Shown: positions 32,246-41,967, counted from the first letter of the stretch. The stretch: DNA of 64,000 nucleotides from Acidobacteriota bacterium (GCA_013289685.1 JABCZL010000001.1:747838-811837); one strand, 5' to 3'. Numbers and translations: made by a program. Notes: generated from the letters alone by a model not told the origin.

Positions 32246-34600
32246 ATGGCTGACGTAACTCTCACTGTCGACGGCAAGAAGGTCACCGCTCCCGCGGGGA
32301 CGCTCCTCATTGAAGCGTGCAAGACTGTAGGCATTGAAGTGCCTTCGTTCTGCTATTACCCCAATCTTTCGCTGCAGGGCGCTTGCCGCATGTGCCTGGT
32401 GAAAGTCGAGAAGATGCCCAAGCTGCAGACCGCCTGCACCACGGTGGTCGGCGAGGGCATGGTCGTCATCACCGACAGCGACGAGATCAAACAGGCGCGC
32501 AAGTCGATGCTGGAGATGCTGCTCGGCAATCATCCGCTGGATTGTCCGGTCTGCGACGCGGGCGGCGAGTGCGAACTGCAGGACATGACGTTCTCCTATG
32601 GCGCCGCCGAATCGAAATTCATGGAGGCGAAGAACCACAAGGAAGAGCAGCAGTGGTCCCCGGTGGTGTTCTTCGACCGACCGCGCTGCATTTTGTGCTA
32701 CCGCTGCGTACGCGTGTGTGGCGAAGGCATGGACGTCTGGGCTCTGGGCGTGCAGAACCGCGGCGTGAGTTCGCTGATCGCTCCGAATAAAGAAGATCAT
32801 CTGGAATGTGAAGAGTGCGGCATGTGTATCGATATTTGCCCGGTCGGCGCGCTCACTTCCGGCGCCTATCGCTACAAAACGCGGCCGTGGGAAATGAAGC
32901 ACGTGGGCACGGTCTGCACGCATTGCGGCGACGGCTGCAAAACCACGCTCGGAGTGCGGCGGTCTGACACTGGGATGGAAATTGTTCGCGGCGACAACCG
33001 CGACAAGAGCGGCACCAACGGCGACTTCCTCTGCATCAAGGGGCGCTACGCGTTCGACTTCGCTAATCACGAAGAACGCCTGACACAGCCGCTCATTCGC
33101 AAGAACGGCAAGCTGACTCCCGCGACATGGGAAGAAACGTTCGCGCTGGTCGGAAAGAAGTTTGCCGAAGTTCGCGACAAGGATGGCGGCTCGGCGATCG
33201 GCGTGATCGGATCGACGCGAACTACGAATGAAGAAGCATATCTATTGTCGAAGTTCGCGCGTGTCGTACTGAAGACGAACAACGTCGATCACCATCGCAC
33301 CGCCGACTTCCCTGCCCTTTCGGCGGCACTTCGGGGCAAGCCGGACGCGACGGCCAGCATGGCGGATGTCTACAACGCCCCAGCGATTCTGTTGATTGGC
33401 AACGATCCCACCGAGCAGCATCCGCTGCTGGCCTGGCAGATTCGCAATAACGTGCGACTGCATCGCGCCCGTCTCTACTTGCTGAATTCGCAGCCGATCA
33501 AACTGCGCCGGCAGGCGACGAGCTTCACGCAGATTCCAGCCGGAACAGAAGGCAAGGTCGCCAGCTTTTTGTCTGGCGACGATGCGGCCGCGAATGCGCT
33601 GGCGAGTCCGTCGACGAACAGAGATGCATGGACCGCTCTTCGCGACAAGCTGCATGAAGAAAAGAATCTCATCATCATTTTTGGCGCGGAGATCCGCGGC
33701 AACGACATCGCCAGCCTGATCGCTTTCGGCTCCGCTCTTGAAGGGGCCAAGTTTATCTGCCTCGCCGACTACGCCAACTCGCGCGGCGCCGCGGATATGG
33801 GGCTCTATCCCGACCTGCTCCCTGGATATCACCCTACTGCGGGTGGCAGCGACTTCCATCAGGAGTGGGCCATCCCGCCAACCGCCGGTCTCGACTTGCC
33901 TGGCATGGTCGAAGCGGGCAAGAGCGGCAAGTTGAAAGCGCTTTACGTCGTGGGATCAAATCCCATCGGACGACTGAACATCGACCCGTTCGCGTGCTCG
34001 AAGAGCTTCGTGGTCGTGCAGGACATGTTCCTGACCGAGACTGCGGTGATCGCGGACGTGGTGCTCCCCGCGGCCAACGCGTACGAAAAATCCGGCACGA
34101 TGACCAACACTTGCGGCGACGTGCAACTGGTGAAGAAGGCTGGCGAGATTTCCGGCACAAAAGCCGATTTCGAAATGATCGTCCGCATCGCCGACGCCAT
34201 GGGCTTCGACGTTCGCAAACTGGTTCCCTTCGGCGGCGGTACGCACGCTGACATGGGACAGTCGCGCGGCGCGCAATCTGGCGAGGCCGACCGTCATGCG
34301 GTGTGGCTCGAGATGCAAGGCCTGGAGCCGAAGTTGACCCCGCTCGATCCCATGGCGATTCTGGACGAGATCCAGCGACTGGTTCCGGGGTATGACGTTT
34401 CCCGCGTGAATCTTCTGGCGGGCAACATCGAGCACACGTCTCTAACGAAGAGCGGGCCGGGCGCGGCGCAAAAGCCGGAATCGATTTCCCCGGCTCACGA
34501 CGGACTATTTACTTCCGGGACGCTCGGACGCTACTCGCGCACGTTAAAGTCGGTGATGGAGAGTCACGAAGTGAAGCCTGCGGAAGTCGCGGCAGACTAA
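32246..34600 (+). CDS. nuoG: NADH-quinone oxidoreductase subunit G (75 kDa), with extra ferredoxin motif
   Basis: 784 residues. The N-terminal [2Fe-2S] domain is N1b (CYYPNLSLQGACRMC, Cys about 35-50). N5 is HPLDCPVCDAGGEC (about 96-109). Two full four-Cys motifs follow, CILCYRCVRVC and CEECGMCIDICP. E. coli NuoG keeps only one cluster in that region, so one extra [4Fe-4S] is likely. CTHCGDGC...FLC gives N7. The rest is a molybdopterin-oxidoreductase-like domain without cofactor residues expected for catalysis. ATG 32246 starts MADVTLTVDGKKV. No ribosome site is visible after the hairpin cluster. Confidence 0.96.
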   Translation: MADVTLTVDGKKVTAPAGTLLIEACKTVGIEVPSFCYYPNLSLQGACRMCLVKVEKMPKLQTACTTVVGEGMVVITDSDEIKQARKSMLEMLLGNHPLDCPVCDAGGECELQDMTFSYGAAESKFMEAKNHKEEQQWSPVVFFDRPRCILCYRCVRVCGEGMDVWALGVQNRGVSSLIAPNKEDHLECEECGMCIDICPVGALTSGAYRYKTRPWEMKHVGTVCTHCGDGCKTTLGVRRSDTGMEIVRGDNRDKSGTNGDFLCIKGRYAFDFANHEERLTQPLIRKNGKLTPATWEETFALVGKKFAEVRDKDGGSAIGVIGSTRTTNEEAYLLSKFARVVLKTNNVDHHRTADFPALSAALRGKPDATASMADVYNAPAILLIGNDPTEQHPLLAWQIRNNVRLHRARLYLLNSQPIKLRRQATSFTQIPAGTEGKVASFLSGDDAAANALASPSTNRDAWTALRDKLHEEKNLIIIFGAEIRGNDIASLIAFGSALEGAKFICLADYANSRGAADMGLYPDLLPGYHPTAGGSDFHQEWAIPPTAGLDLPGMVEAGKSGKLKALYVVGSNPIGRLNIDPFACSKSFVVVQDMFLTETAVIADVVLPAANAYEKSGTMTNTCGDVQLVKKAGEISGTKADFEMIVRIADAMGFDVRKLVPFGGGTHADMGQSRGAQSGEADRHAVWLEMQGLEPKLTPLDPMAILDEIQRLVPGYDVSRVNLLAGNIEHTSLTKSGPGAAQKPESISPAHDGLFTSGTLGRYSRTLKSVMESHEVKPAEVAAD

Positions 34601-34642
34601 CATTTGAAACACGGTGGTCTCAAGTAAGAGAGGAAGCACGGC

Positions 34643-35677
34643 GTGGCGTTGCCAATCTGGCTATTCATACTCGTGTCGGTGATCAAGTCCGCCGTGGTTC
34701 TGGTGGTGCTGCTCACTGCGGTCGCGTACACGGTCTGGCTGGAACGCAAGGTTGTGGGCCACATGCAAAATCGCTGGGGACCCACGCGGGTCGGCCCGTT
34801 TGGCCTGCTGCAGCCGGCAGCCGACGGCCTGAAATTTCTGTTCAAAGAAGACTTGACGCCGCCGCATGTCTACAAACCGCTATTCCTGGCGGCGCCGTTG
34901 ATCGCCGTCATTTTCGCGCTAACGTCGATCGCGGTCATTCCGTTCGGCAACTCGGTCACGATCGGCGGCTATAGTATTCCCCTGCAGATCACCGACGTGA
35001 ATACCGGACTGCTGCTGATTCTCGGCGTGACATCGATCGGCGTATACGGCGTGGCGCTCGCGGGATGGTCGTCGAACAACAAATATTCGCTGCTAGGCGG
35101 CCTGCGCGCCAGTGCGCAGATGGTGAGTTACGAGATCGCACTCGGCCTCTCCCTTGTCGGCGTGCTGATCATGTCGGGCAGCTTTAGTCTGCGCGCGATT
35201 GTGGACGCACAGGGCGGACACTTCTGGGGATTTATTCCGCGCTGGAACGTCTTCCCACAATTCATTGGATTCTTCTGTTACCTGATGGCAGCGTACGCGG
35301 AGACCAACCGCATCCCGTTCGACCTGCCGGAAGCCGAAACCGAACTTGTGGCCGGTTATCACACCGAATACAGCGCCATGAAATTTGCCATGTTCTTCAT
35401 GGCGGAATACGCCAACATGATCACAGTGGCTTGCCTGGCCACGCTCTTATTTTTCGGCGGATGGCATGGGCCCATCTTTGGCCCTCCGATCCTGCAGGCC
35501 GTCTTGCCCGTGTTCTGGTTCGCCGCCAAGATTGTGGCATTTCTCTTTTTGTATATCTGGGTGCGCGGCACGCTGCCGCGCTTCCGTTATGACCAGTTGA
35601 TGGCGTTCGGCTGGAAGTTCCTGCTGCCGCTGGCGCTGGTGAATCTGATTGCCACTGCGATCGCAGTGGCTTGGTAA
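34643..35677 (+). CDS. nuoH: NADH-quinone oxidoreductase subunit H
   Basis: 344 residues, eight to nine membrane helices. Signatures are TVWLERKVVGHMQNRWGPTRVGPFGLLQPAADGLKF (split across about 31-66) and AETNRIPFDLPEAETELVAGYHTEYS, the quinone-channel region. It starts at GTG with AGAGAGGAAG upstream. It links the quinone site to the proton pumps. nuoI normally follows; here nuoJ follows after 16 bases. Confidence 0.97.
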   Translation: MALPIWLFILVSVIKSAVVLVVLLTAVAYTVWLERKVVGHMQNRWGPTRVGPFGLLQPAADGLKFLFKEDLTPPHVYKPLFLAAPLIAVIFALTSIAVIPFGNSVTIGGYSIPLQITDVNTGLLLILGVTSIGVYGVALAGWSSNNKYSLLGGLRASAQMVSYEIALGLSLVGVLIMSGSFSLRAIVDAQGGHFWGFIPRWNVFPQFIGFFCYLMAAYAETNRIPFDLPEAETELVAGYHTEYSAMKFAMFFMAEYANMITVACLATLLFFGGWHGPIFGPPILQAVLPVFWFAAKIVAFLFLYIWVRGTLPRFRYDQLMAFGWKFLLPLALVNLIATAIAVAW

Positions 35678-35693
35678 TCGAAAAACGAGATTC

Positions 35694-36227
35694 ATGAACG
35701 TTCACCTGATTCTGTTTCTGGCCTTCGGGGCGGTCGCGGTGGCAGGCGCGATCAACCTGCTGGCGCAGACGCATCCCATTAATAGCGCGCTGTCGCTGAT
35801 CGCGGTGATGGCCGCGCTCGCGGGCGAATATCTGCTGTTGGGTGCGGAGTTCCTCGCCGCGGTGCAGGTAATCGTCTACGCTGGCGCCATCATGGTGCTG
35901 TTCGTCTTCACCATCATGCTGTTGAACGCCGGAGTGGAGGAACGCACCCAAGGGAGCCGCGTCGCTTTTTTGTTCGGCATCCCAGGCTTGTTGCTAGGAA
36001 GCGTCCTGCTGGGCTGGGTTGTGCTGCGGCATTCAGGAACGGAGGCGGTCGCCGCGGGCGCTCTTCCCGGCGATCCCAAGACCATCGGGCAATTGCTGTT
36101 CCACGAGTTCCTGCTGCCGTTTGAGATTACTTCTGTCCTGATCCTGATTGCCATCATGGGCGCGGTGGTGCTGGCCAGCAAGCCGCCCACACATCCGCCG
36201 GGCGTGCCGGCAAGGAAGGTGGGCTGA
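35694..36227 (+). CDS. nuoJ: NADH-quinone oxidoreductase subunit J
   Basis: 177 residues, five membrane helices. The conserved [26 protein letters not shown] (split at about 52-77) includes the pi-bulge helix TM3 of NuoJ/ND6. The stop overlaps the nuoK start (TGATG). Confidence 0.96.
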   Translation: MNVHLILFLAFGAVAVAGAINLLAQTHPINSALSLIAVMAALAGEYLLLGAEFLAAVQVIVYAGAIMVLFVFTIMLLNAGVEERTQGSRVAFLFGIPGLLLGSVLLGWVVLRHSGTEAVAAGALPGDPKTIGQLLFHEFLLPFEITSVLILIAIMGAVVLASKPPTHPPGVPARKVG

Positions 36228-36529
36228 TGGTCCCGCTTTCTTACTATCTCGTGCTCAGTGGATTTCTGTTCGCCTGTGGCGTCGCCGGATTCCTGATCAA
36301 GCGCAATATCATCACGATCTTCATGTCGATTGAGCTGATGCTGAATGGAGTGAATCTTTCTTTCGTTGCCTTCGCGGCGCACTGGCATGCGCTGGCGGGA
36401 CAGATCTTCGTCTTCTTCGTCATGGTCGTCGCGGCTGCGGAATCGGCCGTGGGTCTGGCAATCATCATCGCGGTTTACCGCACGCGCGAAACGCTGAACG
36501 TGGACCAGGTGAACCTTCTCAAGTTATGA
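36227..36529 (+). CDS. nuoK: NADH-quinone oxidoreductase subunit K
   Basis: 100 residues, three membrane helices. [19 protein letters not shown] (about 33-51) and [20 protein letters not shown] carry the two conserved membrane Glu residues of the E-channel. It overlaps nuoJ. Confidence 0.97.
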   Translation: MVPLSYYLVLSGFLFACGVAGFLIKRNIITIFMSIELMLNGVNLSFVAFAAHWHALAGQIFVFFVMVVAAAESAVGLAIIIAVYRTRETLNVDQVNLLKL

Positions 36530-36542
36530 ATCAGCTCAAACT

Positions 36543-38513
36543 ATGACGTCCTCTCTCAATCTCTGGCTGATCCCGGTGCTCCCCCTGGCGGGCGCCGCGA
36601 TTAATGGCTTTCTCGGGAAGAAATCTTCGCGGACCGCGGTCAGCGTCATCGGCTTGTTTTTTTCCGGTGCGGCGTTCGCGTGGGCGCTGTCGGTCGTCAT
36701 GCGCGTTTCCTCCGACGCCCTTCCCTACCACGAATACATCGCCCACTGGATCCGCTTCGGCAGCGCTGGTCTTCCCGGCAGTTTCAGCTCCGACTTCGCG
36801 CTGTATCTCGATCAACTTTCTCTGGTCATGCTGCTGATCGTCACCGGAGTTGGATTCCTGATTCACATCTACTCCGTCGGCTACATGTGGGACGACCCCA
36901 GCTATTACCGTTTCTTCGCCTACCTGAACCTGTTCAAGTTTTTCATGCTCACGCTGGTGCTGGCCAACAACTACCTGCTGATGTTCATTGGCTGGGAGGG
37001 CGTGGGGCTGGCGTCGTATCTGCTGATCGGATTCTGGTTCACGAAAGATTCGGCGGCATCTGCTGGGAAAAAAGCGTTCATCGTCAACCGCATCGGCGAC
37101 TTCGGATTTCTCATCGCTCTCTTCCTGATCATCCAGCATTTCGGTTCGCTGGACTTCACAAAGGTCTTCGCGCAAGTGCAGCCCCTCGCCGCAGAGACCG
37201 CCGGCGCAGGGCTGCTCACAGCCATCGGGATTTTGCTGATGGTCGGCGCCTGCGGTAAATCCGCGCAGATTCCGCTCTACGTATGGCTGCCTGATGCCAT
37301 GGAGGGCCCAACGCCGGTTTCGGCGCTGATCCATGCCGCGACCATGGTGACCGCTGGGGTCTACATGGTCTCGCGCTCACACATGATTTTCGAGCGCGCG
37401 CCGATGGCGCTGATGGTCGTCGCCGTGATTGGAACGCTGACCGCGCTTTTCGCCGCGACCATCGGCATTGTGCAGACCGATATTAAGAAGGTGCTGGCTT
37501 ACTCTACGGTTTCGCAACTCGGCTACATGTTCATGGCGTGCGGCGTGGGAGCGTTCTCGGCCGGAATTTTTCACCTGATGACTCACGCGTTTTTCAAGGG
37601 CCTGCTGTTCCTCGCTGCCGGCTCGGTGATTCACGCTGTCGGCGGTGAGCAGGATATGCGCAAGATGGGCGGCCTCCGCTCTTACATCCCCATTACAGCC
37701 GCGACCATGGGCATCGCAACGCTAGCCATTGCCGGAATCTTTCCGTTTGCCGGATTTTGGAGCAAGGACGAGATCCTCTGGAAGGCGTATCAAGCGAACT
37801 GGGTTTATTGGTTTATCGGCTTGGTCACCGCCTTTGTCACTTCGTTCTACATGTTCCGCTTGTTGTTCATGACGTTTGCTGGCGATTACCGCGGCGGCGC
37901 GCATGCTGACGAGCATGGTCGCGGCACTCACGGCCATGACCACGGCCACGGCGAGCCCCACGAGAGCCCGATGGTCATGTTGGTTCCGCTGATGATCCTA
38001 GCGGTGCTTTCGGTTGTCGGCGGTCTGGTTGGCATCGGTAACGGTTTTGAGCATTTCCTTGCGCCGGTTTTTGGCTCTGGCGAGGTGGCCGGAGCCGCAG
38101 GAGAAGCCGCAAGTCGCGGGACGGAAATCCTGCTCATGGTTGTATCGGTAACTGTTGCCCTTTTGGGCGCCATGCTTGCCTATGTGCTCTACGTGAGCAA
38201 GCCTTACCTTCCACAGAAAATCGCCGACGGATTGAATGGCTTCTACACGGCTGTCTTGAACAAGTACTACATCGACGAACTCTACGCGAAGTTGTTCGTC
38301 AAGCCGCTGATCGACGGCTCAACCAGCATCCTGTGGCAGGGAGTCGACCGCAAGATCATCGACGATACCGTGAACAACGCCGCCGACGGCGCGCGTCAGG
38401 TGTCAGACGAAGTGCGGCACATGCAATCCGGCAACCTGCGGTCGTATGCGGGCTGGATCGCAGCCGGCTCGGCCGTGGTGCTTGCCTACATGATTTGGAT
38501 GGGAGTGCGCTGA
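36543..38513 (+). CDS. nuoL: NADH-quinone oxidoreductase subunit L (antiporter-like)
   Basis: 656 residues, about sixteen membrane helices. GWEGVGLASYLLIGFW (Glu144-type residue), KAFIVNRIGD, LPDAMEGPTPVSALIHAATMVTAGVY and the HAFFKGLLFLAAGSVIH Lys/His helix match NuoL. A lateral helix HL is expected in the last 130 residues. A His-rich loop (about 456-478, with HADEHGRGTHGHDHGHG) interrupts the C-terminal part and could bind metal ions. Proton pump at the distal end of the membrane arm. Confidence 0.97.
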   Translation: MTSSLNLWLIPVLPLAGAAINGFLGKKSSRTAVSVIGLFFSGAAFAWALSVVMRVSSDALPYHEYIAHWIRFGSAGLPGSFSSDFALYLDQLSLVMLLIVTGVGFLIHIYSVGYMWDDPSYYRFFAYLNLFKFFMLTLVLANNYLLMFIGWEGVGLASYLLIGFWFTKDSAASAGKKAFIVNRIGDFGFLIALFLIIQHFGSLDFTKVFAQVQPLAAETAGAGLLTAIGILLMVGACGKSAQIPLYVWLPDAMEGPTPVSALIHAATMVTAGVYMVSRSHMIFERAPMALMVVAVIGTLTALFAATIGIVQTDIKKVLAYSTVSQLGYMFMACGVGAFSAGIFHLMTHAFFKGLLFLAAGSVIHAVGGEQDMRKMGGLRSYIPITAATMGIATLAIAGIFPFAGFWSKDEILWKAYQANWVYWFIGLVTAFVTSFYMFRLLFMTFAGDYRGGAHADEHGRGTHGHDHGHGEPHESPMVMLVPLMILAVLSVVGGLVGIGNGFEHFLAPVFGSGEVAGAAGEAASRGTEILLMVVSVTVALLGAMLAYVLYVSKPYLPQKIADGLNGFYTAVLNKYYIDELYAKLFVKPLIDGSTSILWQGVDRKIIDDTVNNAADGARQVSDEVRHMQSGNLRSYAGWIAAGSAVVLAYMIWMGVR

Positions 38514-38516
38514 GTA

Positions 38517-40034
38517 ATGACGACCGATAGCTGGAGCTCCTACATCCTGACGCTGGTAACGTTCGCTCCACTCGTGGGCGCGTTGCTGCTGGTGATGTTT
38601 CCGCGCCGCGATCGCGACATCCGGATATTCGCTCTGGTCGTTTCGCTGCTCACTTTTCTTCTCTCACTGCATCTGCCGGTGCACTTCCTGCGGGCGAAAG
38701 TAGGGTTCCAGTACGAGATCGACAAACCGTGGATCTCCAGCCCAAACATTCACTACCACATGGGCATGGACGGCATCTCCATGTGGCTGGTGGTGCTCAC
38801 CACGTTCCTCACGCCGCTGTGTGTGCTGATCTCGTGGAAGTCGGTGCACGACCGGGTGAAGGAATTTTTCATTCTGCTGCTGATCATGGAGACGGCGCTG
38901 ATCGGCGTTTTCACTTCCCTCGATCTCTTCCTCTTCTATTTCTTCTGGGAAGCGACGCTGATTCCGATGGCATTGCTGATCGGCGTCTTCGGCCACGAGC
39001 GCAAGGTTTATGCCGCGGTGAAGTTCTTCATGTACACCATGATTGCCTCGGTGTTTATGCTGGCGGCGATTTTGTGGCTCTACGCGAATACGGGCAGCTT
39101 CGATTTCGTCACCATTCGCGATCTGATCGCGCGCGGTCAGGTACCGAACTTCCCTGCCGCTGGACAATGGCTCTTCCTCGGATTCTTTCTGGCGTTCGCG
39201 GTAAAAGTCCCGCTGTTTCCTTTCCATACGTGGCTGCCGGATGCGCACGTCGAGGCGCCCACCGCCGGATCCGTGCTGCTGGCCGGAGTGCTGCTTAAGA
39301 TGGGGACCTACGGCATGCTGCGCTTCAACCTCGGTCTGTTCCCCGAGCAGGCCCGCCACAATGCTCCGTGGATCATGACGCTGGCGCTGATTGGAATCAT
39401 TTACGGCGCGCTGGTGGCCATGGTGCAGCCCAACATGAAGAAGCTGATCGCGTACTCCTCAGTCAGCCACCTGGGATTCGTGGTACTGGGAATCTTCAGC
39501 TTCACCCCGGCTGGCTTAAACGGGGCGATGTTCGTCATGCTGGCCCACGGCATTTCCACCGGCGGCCTGTTCATGCTGGCTGGAATTCTGCACGAACGAC
39601 GGCACACTTACGAGATCGCGGAGTTCGGCGGCCTGGCTACGCCCATGCCCGTGTATGCCACGACGTACCTCTTTATCGTGCTGGCTTCCGTCGGGCTACC
39701 CTTGCTCAACGGATTCATCGGTGAGTTCCTGGTGCTGAGCGGCGCGTTCCAGGACAAGGCAATCTACGGAATCCTCGGCGCGACCGGCGTGATCTGGAGC
39801 GCGTGCTATCTCTTGTGGATGTACCAGCGAGTCTTCTTCGGCAAAGTGACGCATCCGATCAATAATTCCATGGCCGACATGATCGGCTTCGAAAAGGCTG
39901 CCGTCTGGCCGTGTGCCGCAGCGGCGCTGGTAATGGGCGTGGCTCCGATTTTGTGGCTCGGCGCGATTGATCCTGCGGTACAGGCCGCGCTCAGTGCGAT
40001 CCCGCAAGTGGTCAGCAAGATGGTGGGACAATGA
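38517..40034 (+). CDS. nuoM: NADH-quinone oxidoreductase subunit M (antiporter-like)
   Basis: 505 residues, fourteen helices. FYFFWEATLIPMALLIGVFG carries the key Glu. FHTWLPDAHVEAPTAGSVLLAGVLLKMGTYG and the LIAYSSVSHLGFVVLG segment are NuoM landmarks. It starts 3 bases after nuoL; the stop overlaps nuoN (ATGA). Confidence 0.97.
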   Translation: MTTDSWSSYILTLVTFAPLVGALLLVMFPRRDRDIRIFALVVSLLTFLLSLHLPVHFLRAKVGFQYEIDKPWISSPNIHYHMGMDGISMWLVVLTTFLTPLCVLISWKSVHDRVKEFFILLLIMETALIGVFTSLDLFLFYFFWEATLIPMALLIGVFGHERKVYAAVKFFMYTMIASVFMLAAILWLYANTGSFDFVTIRDLIARGQVPNFPAAGQWLFLGFFLAFAVKVPLFPFHTWLPDAHVEAPTAGSVLLAGVLLKMGTYGMLRFNLGLFPEQARHNAPWIMTLALIGIIYGALVAMVQPNMKKLIAYSSVSHLGFVVLGIFSFTPAGLNGAMFVMLAHGISTGGLFMLAGILHERRHTYEIAEFGGLATPMPVYATTYLFIVLASVGLPLLNGFIGEFLVLSGAFQDKAIYGILGATGVIWSACYLLWMYQRVFFGKVTHPINNSMADMIGFEKAAVWPCAAAALVMGVAPILWLGAIDPAVQAALSAIPQVVSKMVGQ

Positions 40035-41617
40035 TGGGCTTCCTCCCAGCCGCCTGGTTGCAGAGTATGCCGCAGAGTCTGCCGCAGACGATTTCGCAGG
40101 CGATTCCTCAGGGCGCTGATTACATCCGCATCCTGCCCGAACTTGTCCTGTCTGGTTTCGGCATTCTGGTCATGCTCCTCGATCCTCTCGTCGATGAAGA
40201 AAAAAGCCAGAAAACGCTGGGCCTGATTGCGTTCGTTGGGGCCGTCGCTGGACTTCTCGCGACGTGGTACATGGCACAGTCTCCCGGCCTCGCTTTCTCG
40301 AACATGGTGAAGGTCGACGGCTTCAGCGTGTTCTTCCATTTTCTGGTCATTGCCATCGCGGCAGTCGTGATCCTGAGTTCGTTCGAGTACATGGCGGTGC
40401 AGCGGATTCGCGCTGGCGAATACTATGCCCTGATTCTTTTCAGCGTGGTCGGCATGGCACTGATGTCGTCGGCGGTAGAACTGGTTTTGATTTTCATTGC
40501 CCTCGAGATCTCCTCGATCTCCACTTACATTCTTGCGGGATTCCGCCGCAACGAGGCCTCGAGCAGCGAATCGTCACTGAAGTATTTTCTTCTGGGCTCC
40601 TTCGCCACCGCATTTTTCCTGTATGGCGTGGCGATGATGTTCGGCGCGACCGGATCCACAAACATCGGCATCATCAGCCGGACGCTGCTGGCGGGCCCGG
40701 TCCAGTTGCTGGTTTACGTGGCCATGGCCCTGATGTTCGTCGGCCTCGGGTTCAAAGTCGCGGCGGCGCCCTTTCACATTTGGACTCCCGACGTATACGA
40801 AGGCGCTCCCGCCCCCGTCGTCGGGTTCATGTCGACCGCGCCGAAAGCGGCGGCGTTCGCGGTATTGCTGCGAGTGGTATTCACCATCAATGCGCCGGGA
40901 CGGGTCTGGCTCATCTGGATGGCGGCCGCACTTTCCATGACCTTGGGCAACGTGGGCGCTCTGGTTCAGACCAACATCAAGCGACTGCTGGCCTACTCTT
41001 CGATCGCCCATGCCGGATATCTGCTGATGGCCTTCGCCATGACCACCGCTAACAACTCAGTCGCCGGCATTTCTGCCGCCATGTTCTATACCGCTGCCTA
41101 CGCCGCCATGAACGTGGGCGCGTTCGCGGTAGTCAGCCATTTCGCCAACGCCGGCGAACGTTACGTAACCCTCGAAGACTACGAGGGACTCGGCCGCACC
41201 TCGCCGCTGCTGGCGGCTACGCTCACCATTTTTCTGCTCTCGCTGATCGGCATCCCGATGACGGGCGGCTTCCTCGCCAAGTTCTACGTATTCAGCGCTG
41301 CAGTGAAAGCGAATCTGATCTGGCTCACGATCATTGGCGTGGTCAACAGCGCCGTCGGTTCCTATTACTACCTGCGCGTCATCGTCGTGATGTACATGCG
41401 CGAAGCGAGGAAGCCGGTCCCCGTAAGTCCGGTTCCGTTTGGACTAGGCTTGGCCCTCGCGCTCACCATCGTGGCCACCCTGTATCTCGGGATCCTGCCC
41501 AACCGCGTGCTGCAATTTGCCCAGCAATCCGCTCAGGAATTGCTGCCGCAACCGCTCGCGCCCGGCTCCGCCAATACCGCCCAAACCCGGCCTCCAGCGG
41601 CCATTCCGCAGAATTGA
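40031..41617 (+). CDS. nuoN: NADH-quinone oxidoreductase subunit N (antiporter-like)
   Basis: 528 residues, fourteen helices. The markers are LVLIFIALEISSISTYILAGFRR, GLGFKVAAAPFHIWTPDVYEGAPAPVVGFMS and LLAYSSIAHAGYLLMAF. The N-terminus contains a Gln/Pro-rich stretch (MPQSLPQTISQAIPQ) before the first helix. Last gene of the nuo operon. Confidence 0.96.
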   Translation: MMGFLPAAWLQSMPQSLPQTISQAIPQGADYIRILPELVLSGFGILVMLLDPLVDEEKSQKTLGLIAFVGAVAGLLATWYMAQSPGLAFSNMVKVDGFSVFFHFLVIAIAAVVILSSFEYMAVQRIRAGEYYALILFSVVGMALMSSAVELVLIFIALEISSISTYILAGFRRNEASSSESSLKYFLLGSFATAFFLYGVAMMFGATGSTNIGIISRTLLAGPVQLLVYVAMALMFVGLGFKVAAAPFHIWTPDVYEGAPAPVVGFMSTAPKAAAFAVLLRVVFTINAPGRVWLIWMAAALSMTLGNVGALVQTNIKRLLAYSSIAHAGYLLMAFAMTTANNSVAGISAAMFYTAAYAAMNVGAFAVVSHFANAGERYVTLEDYEGLGRTSPLLAATLTIFLLSLIGIPMTGGFLAKFYVFSAAVKANLIWLTIIGVVNSAVGSYYYLRVIVVMYMREARKPVPVSPVPFGLGLALALTIVATLYLGILPNRVLQFAQQSAQELLPQPLAPGSANTAQTRPPAAIPQN

Positions 41618-41647
41618 TTCTCTTGGGGACATCCCCTAAACATGCAT

Positions 41648-41677
41648 TTGACAAGACCCTTCGCACGCGTGCATCAT
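41648..41677 (+). promoter_or_regulatory. Candidate promoter for the Flp-type pilin
   Basis: TTGACA at 41648-41653 and CATCAT at 41672-41677, spacer 18, about 70 bases before the pilin ATG and downstream of nuoN. The -10 box is weak. Confidence 0.4.
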
Positions 41678-41693
41678 GTGTGCACGAAGTTTA

Positions 41694-41724
41694 TGTCAGT
41701 CCTTCACTCTCAAAGGAACTGACA
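41694..41724 (+). promoter_or_regulatory. Hairpin in the pilin 5' leader
   Basis: TGTCAGT (41694-41700) pairs with ACTGACA (41718-41724), and CCTT/AAGG extends the stem with small mismatches. It ends about 20 bases before the pilin start and leaves the GGAGGAG ribosome site free. It may act on mRNA stability or translation. Confidence 0.45.
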
Positions 41725-41743
41725 TCGTCCTGGAGGAGAGCAA

Positions 41744-41908
41744 ATGTCCAAACTGATCCAACGGCTTTGGTCGGAAGATTCGGGGCAAGACATCGCGGAA
41801 TACGCGGTGATGTTGGCGGTCATTCTGGTTCTGGTGGTGGGAACGGTTCGTTTGATCGGGTCGAACGCCAACAACGCATTCTCAAGTGTGGCCAGTTCGC
41901 TCCAGTAA
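41744..41908 (+). CDS. Flp/Fap-type class IVb pilin (small)
   Basis: 54 residues. MSKLIQRLWSEDSGQDIAEYAVML is the class III signal/pilin N-terminus: a short polar leader, then Gly, then the AEYAVMLAVILVLVVG hydrophobic helix with Glu at the usual position 5-6 after the processing site. The GGAGGAG ribosome site is strong. Such pilins are cleaved by a TadV/CpaA prepilin peptidase and assembled by Tad machinery. None of those genes is nearby, so this is an orphan pilin gene, perhaps serving a tad locus elsewhere. Confidence 0.88.
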   Translation: MSKLIQRLWSEDSGQDIAEYAVMLAVILVLVVGTVRLIGSNANNAFSSVASSLQ

Positions 41909-41967
41909 GCGGCCTTTCCATGGTTTCGTAGCCATTTCGTCGGATTTTTATTGAAAATAAGACTTCT

